Origin: Myxococcales bacterium
GTDB lineage: Bacteria; Myxococcota_A; Polyangia; Nannocystales; Nannocystaceae
DNA length: 64,000 nucleotides
Direction of reading: 5' to 3'
Assembly (NCBI GenBank): GCA_020633335.1
Contig: JACKDU010000012.1
Span: 186,001 to 250,000 of the forward strand
The stretch's first letter is position 1; the number at the start of each line of letters is the position of its first letter. A program made the position numbers and the translations under genes. The notes beneath the pieces are model-generated. The model saw nothing but the letters and a program-made list of their open reading frames with translations, was not told the origin of the DNA and made no database searches. Shown piece after piece: positions 1 through 9,663 of the stretch.

Positions 1-2100
1 CACCCAGAGCTCGCCGGGCGGGCAGGGGTTGTCGTCGCTGGGGAGCGGCTCGACCGGCAGGCGGGTGAGGACGATGACGCCCTGGATCGTGATCTGCTCG
101 AGGTGGCCGAGGAGGATCCCGTGGCCGCGGCCGCCGCTGATCGTGTTGCCGACGACCTCGACGTCCTGGCAGCCGCCGCGGAGCCAGAGGCCGCCGAGCG
201 CCGTCGCCTGCAGGGTCGGCCGCAGGATCGCCGCGGGCGCGGTCGAGCGCTCGCTCTCCTGGCTCAGCTTGGTGGCGACGAGGATCGCGTTGTCGCGGAT
301 CTGGGCGCCGAGCGCCTCGACCACGACCGCGGGGTCGGTGGTCGCGGCGTCGCGGACGTTGATCCGGTTGCCCTGGATCTCGAGCTCGCTCCCCTCGACG
401 TCGATCGCCGGCGCCCCGTTGCCGCCGATGAGGTTGCCGAGGATCCGCACCCGCGCCGACTTGCGGGCGACGATCCCCCGCTGGTTGTCGGCGGCCCGGA
501 GGTTGAGGTCGCGGATCGTCACCGAGAGCCCCTCGCGGATCGTGAAGATCGGCGCCCGCGGGTCGCCGGCGAGCCGCGTGTGCTCGCCGCAGCCGCGGAT
601 CACCAGGTGGCTGAAGCCGTCGATCGACACGCTCTCCTGGTAGATCCCCGGGAGCACGCAGATCTCGCCGCCTTCGCGCGGGAGGTGGGCGAGCGCCGCT
701 TTGATCGTCGTGAAGTCGCCGTGGCTGTGGACGCCGTCGCCGACCCGGATCCTGCAGCAGGTCTGCTGGCGGGTGAGCGGCTGGAAGACCTGGCGGCAGT
801 CGTCGATCACCGGGCGCTCGCCCTCCCAGCGGACGCGGGCGAGCGGCACGCGGACGCGGACGATCTCCGAGGGCGGCGCGTGGTCGAGGAGCACCGGCGG
901 GTTGGCGAGGCCGCCGGCGCGGACCGAGAAGGTCCAGCGGTCGCCGACGACGTAGCTCTTGCCGGCGTCGAACTCGAGGCGGATCCCGTCGCGGAGGGTG
1001 TTCGGGGTCGAGAGGCCGGCGGGGAACTCGTCGACGCCGCGGAGCTCGTGCCAGATCCGGCAGGCCCGCGGCGCGCCGGCGACCGGCGGCGCCCCGTAGT
1101 AGTCCTGCGAGAAGACCAGGCGGCCGTCGCTGGTGATCGTCGCCTTGGCGCCGTAGACGACCTCCCAGGTCTCGGCGAGCGCGGCGTCGCGGTCGCTGAC
1201 CGAAGGGCCAGGTCGGAGTGGGCGGGGCTCGATGATCTCGACGTAGACCTCGGTGAGGCCGGCCCGGAGGATCGCCTCGCGGCCGCCGCGGAGCTCGAAG
1301 TCGCCGGCCGCGTCGATCACCCCGCGGCCGACCAGGCCGCCGCCGAGCGGGCTCCACTTGAAGAACGCGGCGCCGGTCGGCGAGGCCGCGGGATCGACCT
1401 CGGCGATCTCGATCAGGTAGAGGTTGTGCTCGAGGCCAGAGTAGCCGCCGTGCTCGACCACCGGGCAGTCGCCGGTGGTGGTCGTCGTCGGATCGAGGGT
1501 CGCGTGGAGGCGCCCGCGATCGGCCGCGCGGAGGTCGTCCTGGACCCGCCTGGCGACCTCGTCGCAGGTCTCGCCGGGGGCCGCGAGCGCGCTCCGGAGG
1601 CGGAATAGGGTGGCGACGCGCTCGGTCGTGTCGGGGCCGCCGAGGGCGGGCTCGATCAGCTCCTTCGGCGAGCAGAAGCCGCTGACCGCGTCGCGCCAGA
1701 CCTCGAGGAGGATCACCAGCTCGTCGCCGGCGAGGCTGCTCCCGGTCGGCGGCGGGATCGGCGTGGCCGTCCGCTTGATCGTCGCCGCGAGGTCGGGCGG
1801 ATCGCCGTGGGCGTGGACCAGGCGGCCGTCGGCCCAGGCGCGCCCCGGCAGGAGCGTGACCTCGAGATCGGCGCCGCTCGGGGTCACGTCGCTGACCTTG
1901 AAGGCGTCCCGATCGCTCGCGGGGACCGCGAGGATCAGCGCGCCGAAGGCGTCACGGGCGGCCGTGTCCTGCCAGCGGAGGCCGAGGAGGGTCTGGTCGT
2001 TGGTGTCCGCGTCGAGGAGGACGCGTCCTTGCTGGTGGAGGATCCCGGCGTAGTTGGTCCGGGGGTCGAAGCTCCAGCGGGAGAAGTCGCCGTACATCAT
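1..2100 (-). CDS. DUF6519 / right-handed beta-helix protein of the injection-system operon (3' end beyond window)
   Basis: The reading frame runs from tandem ATG codons at 2100/2097 to the left edge without a stop, so about 700 residues are seen and the C-terminus is missing. The start reads MMYGDFSRWSFDP, followed by YAGILHQQGRVLLDAD, the typical opening of DUF6519 proteins found in phage-tail-like clusters. From roughly residue 480 the protein shows repeated short hydrophobic turns (ILGNLIGGNGAPAIDVEGS, IQGNRINV, EVVGNTISGG) characteristic of a pectate-lyase-like parallel beta-helix. GAGGTG directly precedes the start and overlaps the stop region of the upstream gene, so translation is probably coupled. 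I infer an exposed baseplate or fibre-like appendage component, possibly glycan-binding. Enzymatic activity cannot be judged from the visible part. Confidence 0.8.
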   Translation of the reverse strand, partial: MMYGDFSRWSFDPRTNYAGILHQQGRVLLDADTNDQTLLGLRWQDTAARDAFGALILAVPASDRDAFKVSDVTPSGADLEVTLLPGRAWADGRLVHAHGDPPDLAATIKRTATPIPPPTGSSLAGDELVILLEVWRDAVSGFCSPKELIEPALGGPDTTERVATLFRLRSALAAPGETCDEVARRVQDDLRAADRGRLHATLDPTTTTTGDCPVVEHGGYSGLEHNLYLIEIAEVDPAASPTGAAFFKWSPLGGGLVGRGVIDAAGDFELRGGREAILRAGLTEVYVEIIEPRPLRPGPSVSDRDAALAETWEVVYGAKATITSDGRLVFSQDYYGAPPVAGAPRACRIWHELRGVDEFPAGLSTPNTLRDGIRLEFDAGKSYVVGDRWTFSVRAGGLANPPVLLDHAPPSEIVRVRVPLARVRWEGERPVIDDCRQVFQPLTRQQTCCRIRVGDGVHSHGDFTTIKAALAHLPREGGEICVLPGIYQESVSIDGFSHLVIRGCGEHTRLAGDPRAPIFTIREGLSVTIRDLNLRAADNQRGIVARKSARVRILGNLIGGNGAPAIDVEGSELEIQGNRINVRDAATTDPAVVVEALGAQIRDNAILVATKLSQESERSTAPAAILRPTLQATALGGLWLRGGCQDVEVVGNTISGGRGHGILLGHLEQITIQGVIVLTRLPVEPLPSDDNPCPPGELWV

Positions 2101-2106
2101 CACACC

Positions 2107-4419
2107 TCAAGTGACTGGGATCAGGAGGGGCCGCACGCCGACCGGCATGTTCTCGCGGAGCCGAAGCTCGAGGTTTTGCCAGGCGTGCGCAGGGAGGAGG
2201 AAGCCGAAGGCGCCCATCGCGTCGTCGTCGGGGCCGCGGGTGCGGATCCGGCGATCGCAGCGATCGGCGAGCTGGCCGTAGGCGGGGTCGGCGAAGCGCT
2301 CGCTGGTGAAGGCGAGGGTCGCCTCGTCGCCGCGGACGCAGCCGAGGTTGGGAGGGAGGACGTCGCCGTCGCCGGCGACGTAGCTCTGGCGGAGGCAGCC
2401 GCGCTGGTGATCGTGGACCTCGAGGCGGCCGCAGAAGATCGCCCCGCGGCCGAAGAGCGACTCGAGGCGGGCGCGGCCGAAGATCGTCGCGCGATCGATC
2501 GAGGTCGGCGCGGCGTAGCCGGGGTCGCCGGCGGAGTCCGGGGTCGCGCCGACGATCGCCAGGGGAGCGCTCCCGGGGTCGGCGTCGGCCCCCGCGCCGG
2601 CGTCGACGAGCGACTCCACGAGGTCGAGGCGGTAGCCGAGGTCGAGGGCGATCGGCCCGGCGATCGCGCGTCGGAGGAGGATCCGCGGGCTCTCGGCGAA
2701 GGCCCGCTCGTCATTGCCGTCGGCGAAGCCGTAGGGCTCGCGGAGGGCGAGCGCCGGGGTGATCGGCGCCCGGCTCCCGTCGAGCGTCCGGTAGCCGCCG
2801 GGGTCGAGGGTGCTCTCGATGACCTCGAGGGCGCCGAGGGCAGCCCGCTCGATCAGCGTGGCGCCGGCCGGGAAGGTCGCGCCCTGGGTCACCATGATCC
2901 CCTCGAGGCGGAGGAGGGTCGCCGCGACCTGATCGTTGATCGCCGCCTGGGTGTCCGGGTCGGCGTCGAAGACCGTCACCGGCCGCGCCCGCAGCGGCTG
3001 CGCGAGGCGGAGGATCGGCCGCTGGCCGTCGGCGCCGCGGATCACCAGCGGGTGCGCGAGCGTGAGGTTGGGGCCGCCGTCCTCGTCGATCGTGCCGACC
3101 ACGGTCGAGAGGTCGAGCTCGTGGATCTCGGAGTCGGCGATCTCGATCAGCCAGGGGCCGTCGGCGTCGCCGAGGTTGGCGAGCGCGTCATGGATGTCCC
3201 AGAGGCCAGGTCCACTGCCGACCCGCCGGGTCTCCACGAAGTCGTCGCCGCTCCAGGGGTTGTCGCGGGTGATCGGCTCGGCGCCGACCGGCCCGACCGC
3301 GCCGTGGGTCGCCGAGCAGCGGAGCGCCTCCTCGAGCGCCTGGCGGGCGTCGTCCGAGTCGACGCCGATCGCCAGGCGGCCGATCGCCGGATCGACCGCG
3401 ACCTCGCGGTCGGCGAGCGGCAGCGCCAGCCCATCCTCCCACGCGCAGAGGTTGGCGCCGCGGAAGGTGAAGCTCGTCGGATCGAGGGGGCTGAAGATCG
3501 CCGCCGGGAGGTGGAGCGTGAGCCCCTGCGGCGGCAGGACGACGCCCTCGGGGGCCGGCGCGCTCGCGTCGTAGGTCGTCAGGGCGACGTAGGCGGTCGG
3601 GTTGCCGGCGGGCGAGGCCGAGGTGAGGCGCGCCTTCGGGATCGGCCCCGGGGCCTGGTCGGCGCCGGTGACCCCGTCGAGGTCGCCGGCGAGCTCGCGG
3701 CGGCGGCCGAAGAGGCGGAGCGGGCGGCCGAGCGGATCGATGTCGAATCGGACGACGAAGCGGGCGCCCGGGCTCGCCGAGCCGAGGTCCGTGCTGCCGC
3801 GGTGCACCGGGATCGTCAGCGGCGTCCGGTAGGCCTCGAGGCGCCAGAGGAAGATCGCCAGGTTGGGGAGGTTGTAGCGGAGCGCCCCGGGATCGGCGCG
3901 CCCAAGGTCCGGCGTGTGGGCCGTGCGATCGAAGGGTGTGCCGAGGAGCGACAAGGTCGCGGGGTCGCGGATCGTCGCGGTCCCGCCGCGGGCGATGGCG
4001 AAGCGGTCGGCGCTCGGATCGATCCGGAGGTGGTTCAAGTGCTGCGCCCAGACCAGGCGCTCGCGGAGCTCGACCGCGTGGACGCCGTAGCCGCTGAGGT
4101 CGTAGACCATCCGCTCGATCGCCCCCAGGGTCCCCTTGCGGCGGCGGAGCGCGATCGTGTCGGCGACGTCGGCCCGCAGGGTCCAGGGGTCGCCGCTGAG
4201 GTGCGAGGTGCCGAGGAGATCGGCGAGGTAGGGGATCACCCAGGGTGCGCAGGTCTCGATGAAGAGATCGTCGTAGAGCGCCTCGATGTCCGCCCGCACC
4301 TCGCCCAGCGCGGCCTCGATCACCCCGAGGAAGGCGGCGAGGGGGGCCGCGTCGGCCTCCTCGGCGTCGCGGATCCGGAAGATCTCCGGGAGGCGATTGT
4401 AGAGGCTCGGATCACTCAC
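2107..4419 (-). CDS. Phage tail protein I-like baseplate protein with long C-terminal extension
   Basis: 770 residues. The N-terminal ~140 residues (MSDPSLYNRLPEIFRIRD, then PYLADLLGT near residue 63 and a TIALRRRKGTLGAIERM helix) match the P2 gpI / Tail_P2_I family that closes the baseplate wedge next to gpJ. P2 gpI is only about 180 residues, so some 500 residues are extra. The middle section (residues ~350-700) has beta-helix-like strand spacing (LIERAALGALEVIESTL, SIDRATIFGRARLESLFG). The last ~60 residues (GAFGFLLPAHAWQNLELRLREN) resemble the conserved tail seen in large CIS cluster proteins. It overlaps the upstream J-type gene by 8 nt. I infer a wedge protein carrying a built-in surface domain. 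Family assignment of the N-terminus is fairly sure; the extension is unassigned. Confidence 0.8.
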   Translation of the reverse strand: MSDPSLYNRLPEIFRIRDAEEADAAPLAAFLGVIEAALGEVRADIEALYDDLFIETCAPWVIPYLADLLGTSHLSGDPWTLRADVADTIALRRRKGTLGAIERMVYDLSGYGVHAVELRERLVWAQHLNHLRIDPSADRFAIARGGTATIRDPATLSLLGTPFDRTAHTPDLGRADPGALRYNLPNLAIFLWRLEAYRTPLTIPVHRGSTDLGSASPGARFVVRFDIDPLGRPLRLFGRRRELAGDLDGVTGADQAPGPIPKARLTSASPAGNPTAYVALTTYDASAPAPEGVVLPPQGLTLHLPAAIFSPLDPTSFTFRGANLCAWEDGLALPLADREVAVDPAIGRLAIGVDSDDARQALEEALRCSATHGAVGPVGAEPITRDNPWSGDDFVETRRVGSGPGLWDIHDALANLGDADGPWLIEIADSEIHELDLSTVVGTIDEDGGPNLTLAHPLVIRGADGQRPILRLAQPLRARPVTVFDADPDTQAAINDQVAATLLRLEGIMVTQGATFPAGATLIERAALGALEVIESTLDPGGYRTLDGSRAPITPALALREPYGFADGNDERAFAESPRILLRRAIAGPIALDLGYRLDLVESLVDAGAGADADPGSAPLAIVGATPDSAGDPGYAAPTSIDRATIFGRARLESLFGRGAIFCGRLEVHDHQRGCLRQSYVAGDGDVLPPNLGCVRGDEATLAFTSERFADPAYGQLADRCDRRIRTRGPDDDAMGAFGFLLPAHAWQNLELRLRENMPVGVRPLLIPVT

Positions 4420-7243
4420 AGGTCTCGCCCCCTCCCTCGCCGGCGCAGACCAGCGTCACCAGATCGCCGCCGGGGCCGGCGTCGAGGCGGAGGATGTGGG
4501 CCGTCGACGCCGGGAGGAGCGTCTCGGCGCGGGTCGCCCCCGCCGGCGCGCTCAGGGTGTCGAGCGCCCCTGAGCCGAGGCTCTGGAGCGCGCTCACCCG
4601 GCACCAGGCGACCCCCTCGACCTGCTGGACGACGCCCTCGATCCGGCTCGCCCGCTCGGCCTCGCCGAAGCCGCGGCGGGAGGCGGTGAAGAGGCCCTCG
4701 CCGGCGCTCACCTCGGCCTCGATGAGCCCGAGCGCGGCGGCGATCGCCGGCCGGACGAGGTCCTCGCGGTAGCCGCCGCGGAGGCCGTAGCGGAGGATCA
4801 AGTGGACATGTTCGAAGATTCCTGGCCGAACGACCACGCTCGCGCGATCGGGCCCGCGGCAGCGGGCGGCCCGGCGGAGGCTGGCGGCGACCGACGCGAG
4901 CTCGGCCTCGCGGCCGCTCTCCATCAGCACGGTGATCACCACCGCCGGCAGGTGATCGTCGAGCTCCCAGCGGGCCTCGGCCCGGAGGACGCCGGCGATC
5001 GAGCGGGCCTCGGCCTCGAAGTCGGCGACCGAGACCAGGCGGCCGAGCGCCTGCACCTTGCCGGGCGCGGCCGTCCGCGCGCTCTCGCCGTCCTCGGCCG
5101 CGGCCCCGCCCGTGACCTCGCCGAGGAGGTGGGCCTTCTTGATCCGGGTGGTGTCGATCGGCCTCGCCTGGATCGAGGTCCCGGGCTTCTGGGCGCCGTA
5201 GGCCCCGGCGCCGCTGCGGTAGAGGGCGCTGACGTTGTCGACCCCGGAGGGGAGGCGGGCGCCCGTCTTGCCGTCGCCGAAGAGGACGTAGGAGCGGCCC
5301 TCGTCGTCCTCGCGGACGGTGTAGACCTCGGCCGTCGGCGCCTGGCCGAAGAGCGCGCCGACCCGCTCCCACGCCCGCCCCTGGACGTAGACGCGGAGCT
5401 CGGGGACCTCCGGCGGCGTCGCGGCGGCGTCGCGGTGGTAGGTGAGCGGCGACTTCGGGATCGCGAAGGTCTGGAAGGTCTGGCGGGCGTCGCCGCTGCC
5501 GAGGACGACCTCGGCCTCGCTCTTGCCCTGGTCGACGTCGATCAGGTTGCCGTAGACGACGAGCGGGTCGAGGGGCGCGGGCTCGCTCGCGAAGTCGGCG
5601 TAGGCGACCGTGGCGTCGAGGGTGAGGCGGTGGAGCGCGCGGGCGATCCCGTCGTCGCCGACGACGGTGCGGGCGGCGTCCGTGACGATCGCCGCGGCGC
5701 TCACCCGGGCGATCGTCGGCGCGTCGGCGTCGGCCGGGGTGAAGGCGATCCGGCGGCCGATCAGCGCCCGCGCGTCGGCGGCGCTCCCGTAGAAGTCGAG
5801 CTGGTTGCCGGCGCCGCTGCGATCGCGCGGCCGGGCGATCGCCGACATCACCGCGCCCTCGACCTCGTGGATCGCGAAGGAGCGGACGTCGGCGAGGTCG
5901 AGGGAGAACTCGACGACGCCGATGTCGGTGAGGAGGTCGGACGCGCTCGCCTCGGCGAGGATCATCTCGCCCATGATCTGGAGGTCGCCGCTCATCACCA
6001 TCGTCGTTTCGCCGGATCCCCCGCCGAGGAGCTCGAGGACGCCGCCGCTGGTCGCCGACTCGCCGATCGCCTCGATCGGCGCGAGCGCCCCGGGGAGGGT
6101 CGCGGCGTCGCCGAGCGCGGTCCCGGTGAGCGGCCGATCGAGGGTGACGAGGGTGGTCGAGGCGGTGAGCGCCCCCCAGCGCATCCCGGCCGCCTCCACC
6201 GCCTTGACCGCGGCGACCCGGGCCGCGCGGATCCGCGAGTGCGACCACTCGCAGACCAGGGTGGTGCCGACCGCGAGGTCGTCGACCGCGGCCGCGAGCG
6301 GGACCTCGCGGGCGCCGAGGCTCGGCTCGATGTAGGTCGCCGAGGTGCTCCCGCTGAGCGAGCGGAGGTAGCCGATCGCCGAGGTGATCACGAAGCCGGG
6401 GTTCGCGGTGTCGGGCTTGGTCTCGTAGAGCGGCGCCGACCCGCCGAAGTGACGGAGGCTCCGCTTGACCTTGAAGGCCCGCAGCGCGCTCGCGGTGCCG
6501 CTCAGCTCGATCGGCGCCTGGAGGGTGACGACGAGGCCGCCGTGGAGCTCGCGGGCCTCCTCGACGAGGACCGTCTGGGCCTCGCTCAGCGACCACGCGT
6601 CGCCGCTCTTCGGCCGCGCGAGGAGGAGGCGATCGCCCTTCTTGAGCGCCGGCAGGGTCGCGCCTGCGTTGGCCGCCGAGAGCCGCAGCTCGACGCTCCC
6701 CCGCTGGAGGAGCGCCGGCTCCTGCGGCGCGCAGAGGGTGAGGCGCGAGAGCCCGGGGAAGAGGACCGTGTCGGCGAGCGCCTCGAGGTTGACCGGCTCG
6801 TCCTGGTCCTCGATCTCGACCTTGAAGCCGTGGCCGGCCGGCGCGGTGATCGGCGCGTCGCCGTCGACCTCGAGCGCCAGGGTCGCGACCCCGCCGAGGC
6901 TCGGGCGGAGGCGGTAGCCGGTGAGGCGGACCAGGGCGGCGACGCTCTCGCGCCAGGTCGCCGTGCGGAGGAGCGCCTCGTTCGAGTAGAGCTCCTGATA
7001 GAAGGTCAGGATGTCGCCGACGATCGCCGCCCCCTCGAGGAGGGCGATCCCGGGGTCGTCGCTGCCGCGGTAGGTCCAACGCTCGAGGCCGGCCGCGCGG
7101 TCGAGGTCGTAGATCAGCGCCTCGCGGATCGCCTGGTAGTCGCCGATCCGCCGGCTCACCCGCGGCAGCGCCGGCCGGTTGAAGATCGCGGCCGGGAAGC
7201 GCAGCGCCGGCGCGCAGGGGTCGTCTGCCTTGCCCTGGGTCAT
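4412..7243 (-). CDS. Putative baseplate assembly protein (gpJ/gp47-like), first of two
   Basis: 943 residues. The start region (RIGDYQAIREALIYDL, then RGSDDPGIALLEGAAIVGDILTFYQE) is the hallmark of the putative baseplate assembly protein family of CIS and phage-tail clusters, equivalent to Afp11/Afp12 or T4 gp6. Further along, SYVLFGDGKTGARLPSG and a C-terminal segment with LGRLVSVADFEAEARSI match the baseplate_J core. It should form part of the wedge ring connecting hub and sheath. The start overlaps the stop of the upstream J-type gene by 4 nt (ATGA), and its own end overlaps the tail-protein-I gene by 8 nt, placing it firmly inside the operon. Confidence 0.9.
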   Translation of the reverse strand: MTQGKADDPCAPALRFPAAIFNRPALPRVSRRIGDYQAIREALIYDLDRAAGLERWTYRGSDDPGIALLEGAAIVGDILTFYQELYSNEALLRTATWRESVAALVRLTGYRLRPSLGGVATLALEVDGDAPITAPAGHGFKVEIEDQDEPVNLEALADTVLFPGLSRLTLCAPQEPALLQRGSVELRLSAANAGATLPALKKGDRLLLARPKSGDAWSLSEAQTVLVEEARELHGGLVVTLQAPIELSGTASALRAFKVKRSLRHFGGSAPLYETKPDTANPGFVITSAIGYLRSLSGSTSATYIEPSLGAREVPLAAAVDDLAVGTTLVCEWSHSRIRAARVAAVKAVEAAGMRWGALTASTTLVTLDRPLTGTALGDAATLPGALAPIEAIGESATSGGVLELLGGGSGETTMVMSGDLQIMGEMILAEASASDLLTDIGVVEFSLDLADVRSFAIHEVEGAVMSAIARPRDRSGAGNQLDFYGSAADARALIGRRIAFTPADADAPTIARVSAAAIVTDAARTVVGDDGIARALHRLTLDATVAYADFASEPAPLDPLVVYGNLIDVDQGKSEAEVVLGSGDARQTFQTFAIPKSPLTYHRDAAATPPEVPELRVYVQGRAWERVGALFGQAPTAEVYTVREDDEGRSYVLFGDGKTGARLPSGVDNVSALYRSGAGAYGAQKPGTSIQARPIDTTRIKKAHLLGEVTGGAAAEDGESARTAAPGKVQALGRLVSVADFEAEARSIAGVLRAEARWELDDHLPAVVITVLMESGREAELASVAASLRRAARCRGPDRASVVVRPGIFEHVHLILRYGLRGGYREDLVRPAIAAALGLIEAEVSAGEGLFTASRRGFGEAERASRIEGVVQQVEGVAWCRVSALQSLGSGALDTLSAPAGATRAETLLPASTAHILRLDAGPGGDLVTLVCAGEGGGETCE

Positions 7244-9663
7244 CCTCGACCTCCCTGGACGTCGACGTCGATGTAGCCGCGCTCGCGGTGGTCGGGATCA
7301 CCGTCGACCAGGATGATCTCGTCGGCCGCGACGACGACCTCGCCGTCGCGATCGGTCGCCCCCGGGGTCGCCGCGTCGTGGCGGGCGATCGTCAGCGAGG
7401 CGACGTGGTCGACCCCGGCGACCGCGTGGATCCGGCCGAGGAGCTCGCTCGTCCGCAGCGCCTGGCCGAAGGTCCAATTGTCGGGGTGGAAGAAGCCGAG
7501 GCGGCCGTCGCCGGTGAGGCCGGAGCTGAGCTCCTCCTCGAGCGCGGCCCGGAGGTCGGCGGCCCAGACCTCGGCGCGGGCGCAGATCGTCACGGCGATC
7601 TTCAAGGGGACCATCCGCGGGCCGAGCACCCGCAATTCCTCGCCGAGGAGGCGGCGGGGCGCGAGCGCCTCCTCGACCGCCGCCCGCAGCGTCGCCGTCA
7701 GCGGGCCGCCGCCGACCGGGTCGACCGCGAGGTGGACGCAGCGGAAGGAGCCGGCCCAGGTGTAGCGGGCGGCCGCGCGGGCGACCCCGTCGACGGCCAT
7801 CGCGGCGTCGGCGTAGTCGGCGAGGGTGACCGCCCGGAGCTGGCGGGCGCGGAAGGCCTCGGGGATCTCGCGGAGCGCCTCGGCGGGGTCCTTCTTGTCT
7901 GTCCCATCAGTCAGGTCGAAGGGGTTGCGGATCGCGCTCAGCGAGGGGTTGGCGGCGCCGTCGAAGCCGGAGATCCGATCGGCGCCGACGTTGCCGTCGG
8001 GCCCCAGGCCGACCTGGAAGCGGACCTCGACGACCGCGTCGTCGGCGAGCGCGCGGCCGTTGACCCCGTCGCCGAAGAGGAGCGCCGAGCGCCCGCGCTC
8101 GTCGGTCTCGACCATGTACTCGGGGTCCTGCGCGCGGGCGTGGACCAGGGTGATCGACTCGCTCCAGGCCTCGTCGGCGCCGCCCGAGGTGACCAGCGCC
8201 GAGGCGGTCGAGATCGGCGGGACGTCGGACTCGATCATCCCCGTCGGGAGATCGAGCTGGCGGTAGAGCAGGAGCTCGTCCTCGGCGAGGGCGCAGCGCG
8301 CCCGGCCGTCGGCGGCGCGGGTGTAGGTGCGGGCGCCGCTCGGCAGCGGGCTCGTGCCGGGCGGGTGGTAGTGGGCGACGATGACCTCGCCCTGGCGGAG
8401 CTCGACGAGGTTGCCCCAAAAGCCAGCCAGGCCGTCGCGCGTGACCCCGTCGTCGCCGCGGGCGCGGAAGCAGTAGGCGCGGGTGAGCGCGTCCTCGCGG
8501 CGCCAGCGGACCCGGACGTAGCTCTCGCCGGAGAGCGGATCGACGCTGGCCTGCGCGCCCGCGTCGCCCTCGAGGAGGCGGAGGCGCTGGCGGTGGCGGG
8601 GGTCGGCGGAGCCGCGGTTGCCGGTGCGCGGGTCGGCGAGCGCGGCGATCACCAGCTCGCGGACGTGGCCGTCGCGGATCAGCCCCTCGACGTTGGCGGC
8701 CGCGCCCGCGTCGGCGACCGCGAGGTCGGCCGTGCAGGCGCCCGCGGCGAGGCCCGGCCGCGCGCCGCTCCAGGTGTAGAGGCCGGCCTCGTTGAGATCG
8801 CGGTGGAGGCGGGCCGGCCTCGCGCTGACGAACTCGGTCGCGGCGTCGGCCCGCGCGGCGCCGGCCCAGCAGACGAAGCCCGCGGGGAGATCGACCGCCG
8901 CGCTCACGCTGGTGTCGACGCTGAGCGCGAGGAGGCCGGTCGCCTGGTGGCCCTGCTGGAGGTGGTAGTCGACCAGGCGGCCGTGGCGGGCGAGCGAGAC
9001 CCGGCGGCGGCAGGTCGCCAGGTAGGCCTCGTTCATCACCCTGTCCTGAAGGTCAGCCAGCTCGTCGCCGGCGACCGCGAGGAGCTCGGCGAGGGTGAGG
9101 GTGAGGTCGGCCTCGGAGGTCGGCTCCCAGCCGGGGACCCGGGCCTGGAGGGCGGCGATCAGCGCATGCCGCAGCGACGCGTAGTCGCGGGCGAGGTAGT
9201 CGATCTGCGGGGGCCCGGCGGGCCGCGGCGGCCGCGTCGGGGTCGGCGCGCAGGCCCCGCTGAAGCAGGCCGGGCGGAACTTGAAGGGGATCTCGGCGAA
9301 GACCGGATCGACGTCGGCGAAGACGACCTCGAGGGTGTAGGTCGAGTAGTCGCCGATCGGCGCGACGACGACCTCGAGGGTGTCGTCCTCGGCGCCGAGG
9401 GCGATCGACGTCGCCTTCACCGGCCCGCCGTCGGCGCTGCCGCGCCGCCGCTGACCGCCGCGGATCGGCAGGAGCACGTCGGCGGGCGCCGGGTCGCTGG
9501 CGATCGCCGCGAGGTTGTTGCTGTTGTGGAAGTGGAGGGTGAGGAGCGCCTCGGTCGGGTCGCTCGCCGGCTGGAGGGCGACGTGGATCATCCGCAGGCC
9601 GTTGAGCGACCCGAGGTTGCGCGCCCGCTCGGCGAGCGCCTCGCTGTCGACAAGCGTCGTCAT
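7240..9663 (-). CDS. Putative baseplate assembly protein (gpJ-like), second copy type
   Basis: 807 residues. The first ~130 residues form a beta-rich domain not shared with the neighbouring J-type protein. After it comes IDYLARDYASLRHALIAALQ and LTLAELLAVAGDELADLQDRV, the J/gp47-family N-terminal helices, then ALLFGDGVNGRALADDAVVEVRF and LREIPEAFRARQLRAVTLADY, the conserved baseplate_J core. Afp/PVC-type particles also carry two large wedge proteins, so this is probably the partner of the protein encoded just downstream. The ATG at 9663 directly abuts the stop of the gp25 gene (9664-9666). Codons ACT-GAT-GGG-ACA near 7900-7913 and GCT/CTT/AGG near 9042 are unusual for this gene and coincide with a recurring DNA word described separately. 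Confidence 0.88.
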   Translation of the reverse strand: MTTLVDSEALAERARNLGSLNGLRMIHVALQPASDPTEALLTLHFHNSNNLAAIASDPAPADVLLPIRGGQRRRGSADGGPVKATSIALGAEDDTLEVVVAPIGDYSTYTLEVVFADVDPVFAEIPFKFRPACFSGACAPTPTRPPRPAGPPQIDYLARDYASLRHALIAALQARVPGWEPTSEADLTLTLAELLAVAGDELADLQDRVMNEAYLATCRRRVSLARHGRLVDYHLQQGHQATGLLALSVDTSVSAAVDLPAGFVCWAGAARADAATEFVSARPARLHRDLNEAGLYTWSGARPGLAAGACTADLAVADAGAAANVEGLIRDGHVRELVIAALADPRTGNRGSADPRHRQRLRLLEGDAGAQASVDPLSGESYVRVRWRREDALTRAYCFRARGDDGVTRDGLAGFWGNLVELRQGEVIVAHYHPPGTSPLPSGARTYTRAADGRARCALAEDELLLYRQLDLPTGMIESDVPPISTASALVTSGGADEAWSESITLVHARAQDPEYMVETDERGRSALLFGDGVNGRALADDAVVEVRFQVGLGPDGNVGADRISGFDGAANPSLSAIRNPFDLTDGTDKKDPAEALREIPEAFRARQLRAVTLADYADAAMAVDGVARAAARYTWAGSFRCVHLAVDPVGGGPLTATLRAAVEEALAPRRLLGEELRVLGPRMVPLKIAVTICARAEVWAADLRAALEEELSSGLTGDGRLGFFHPDNWTFGQALRTSELLGRIHAVAGVDHVASLTIARHDAATPGATDRDGEVVVAADEIILVDGDPDHRERGYIDVDVQGGRG

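Noticed and set aside
103..1608. Long open frames on the plus strand opposite the injection-system genes (also at 1807-4689, 4802-7276, 7288-10098, 13179-15542 and 18583-20373)
   Set aside because: They are Arg/Glu/Asp/Ala-rich with no domain, and exactly mirror well-recognised minus-strand genes. High GC makes antisense frames stop-free.
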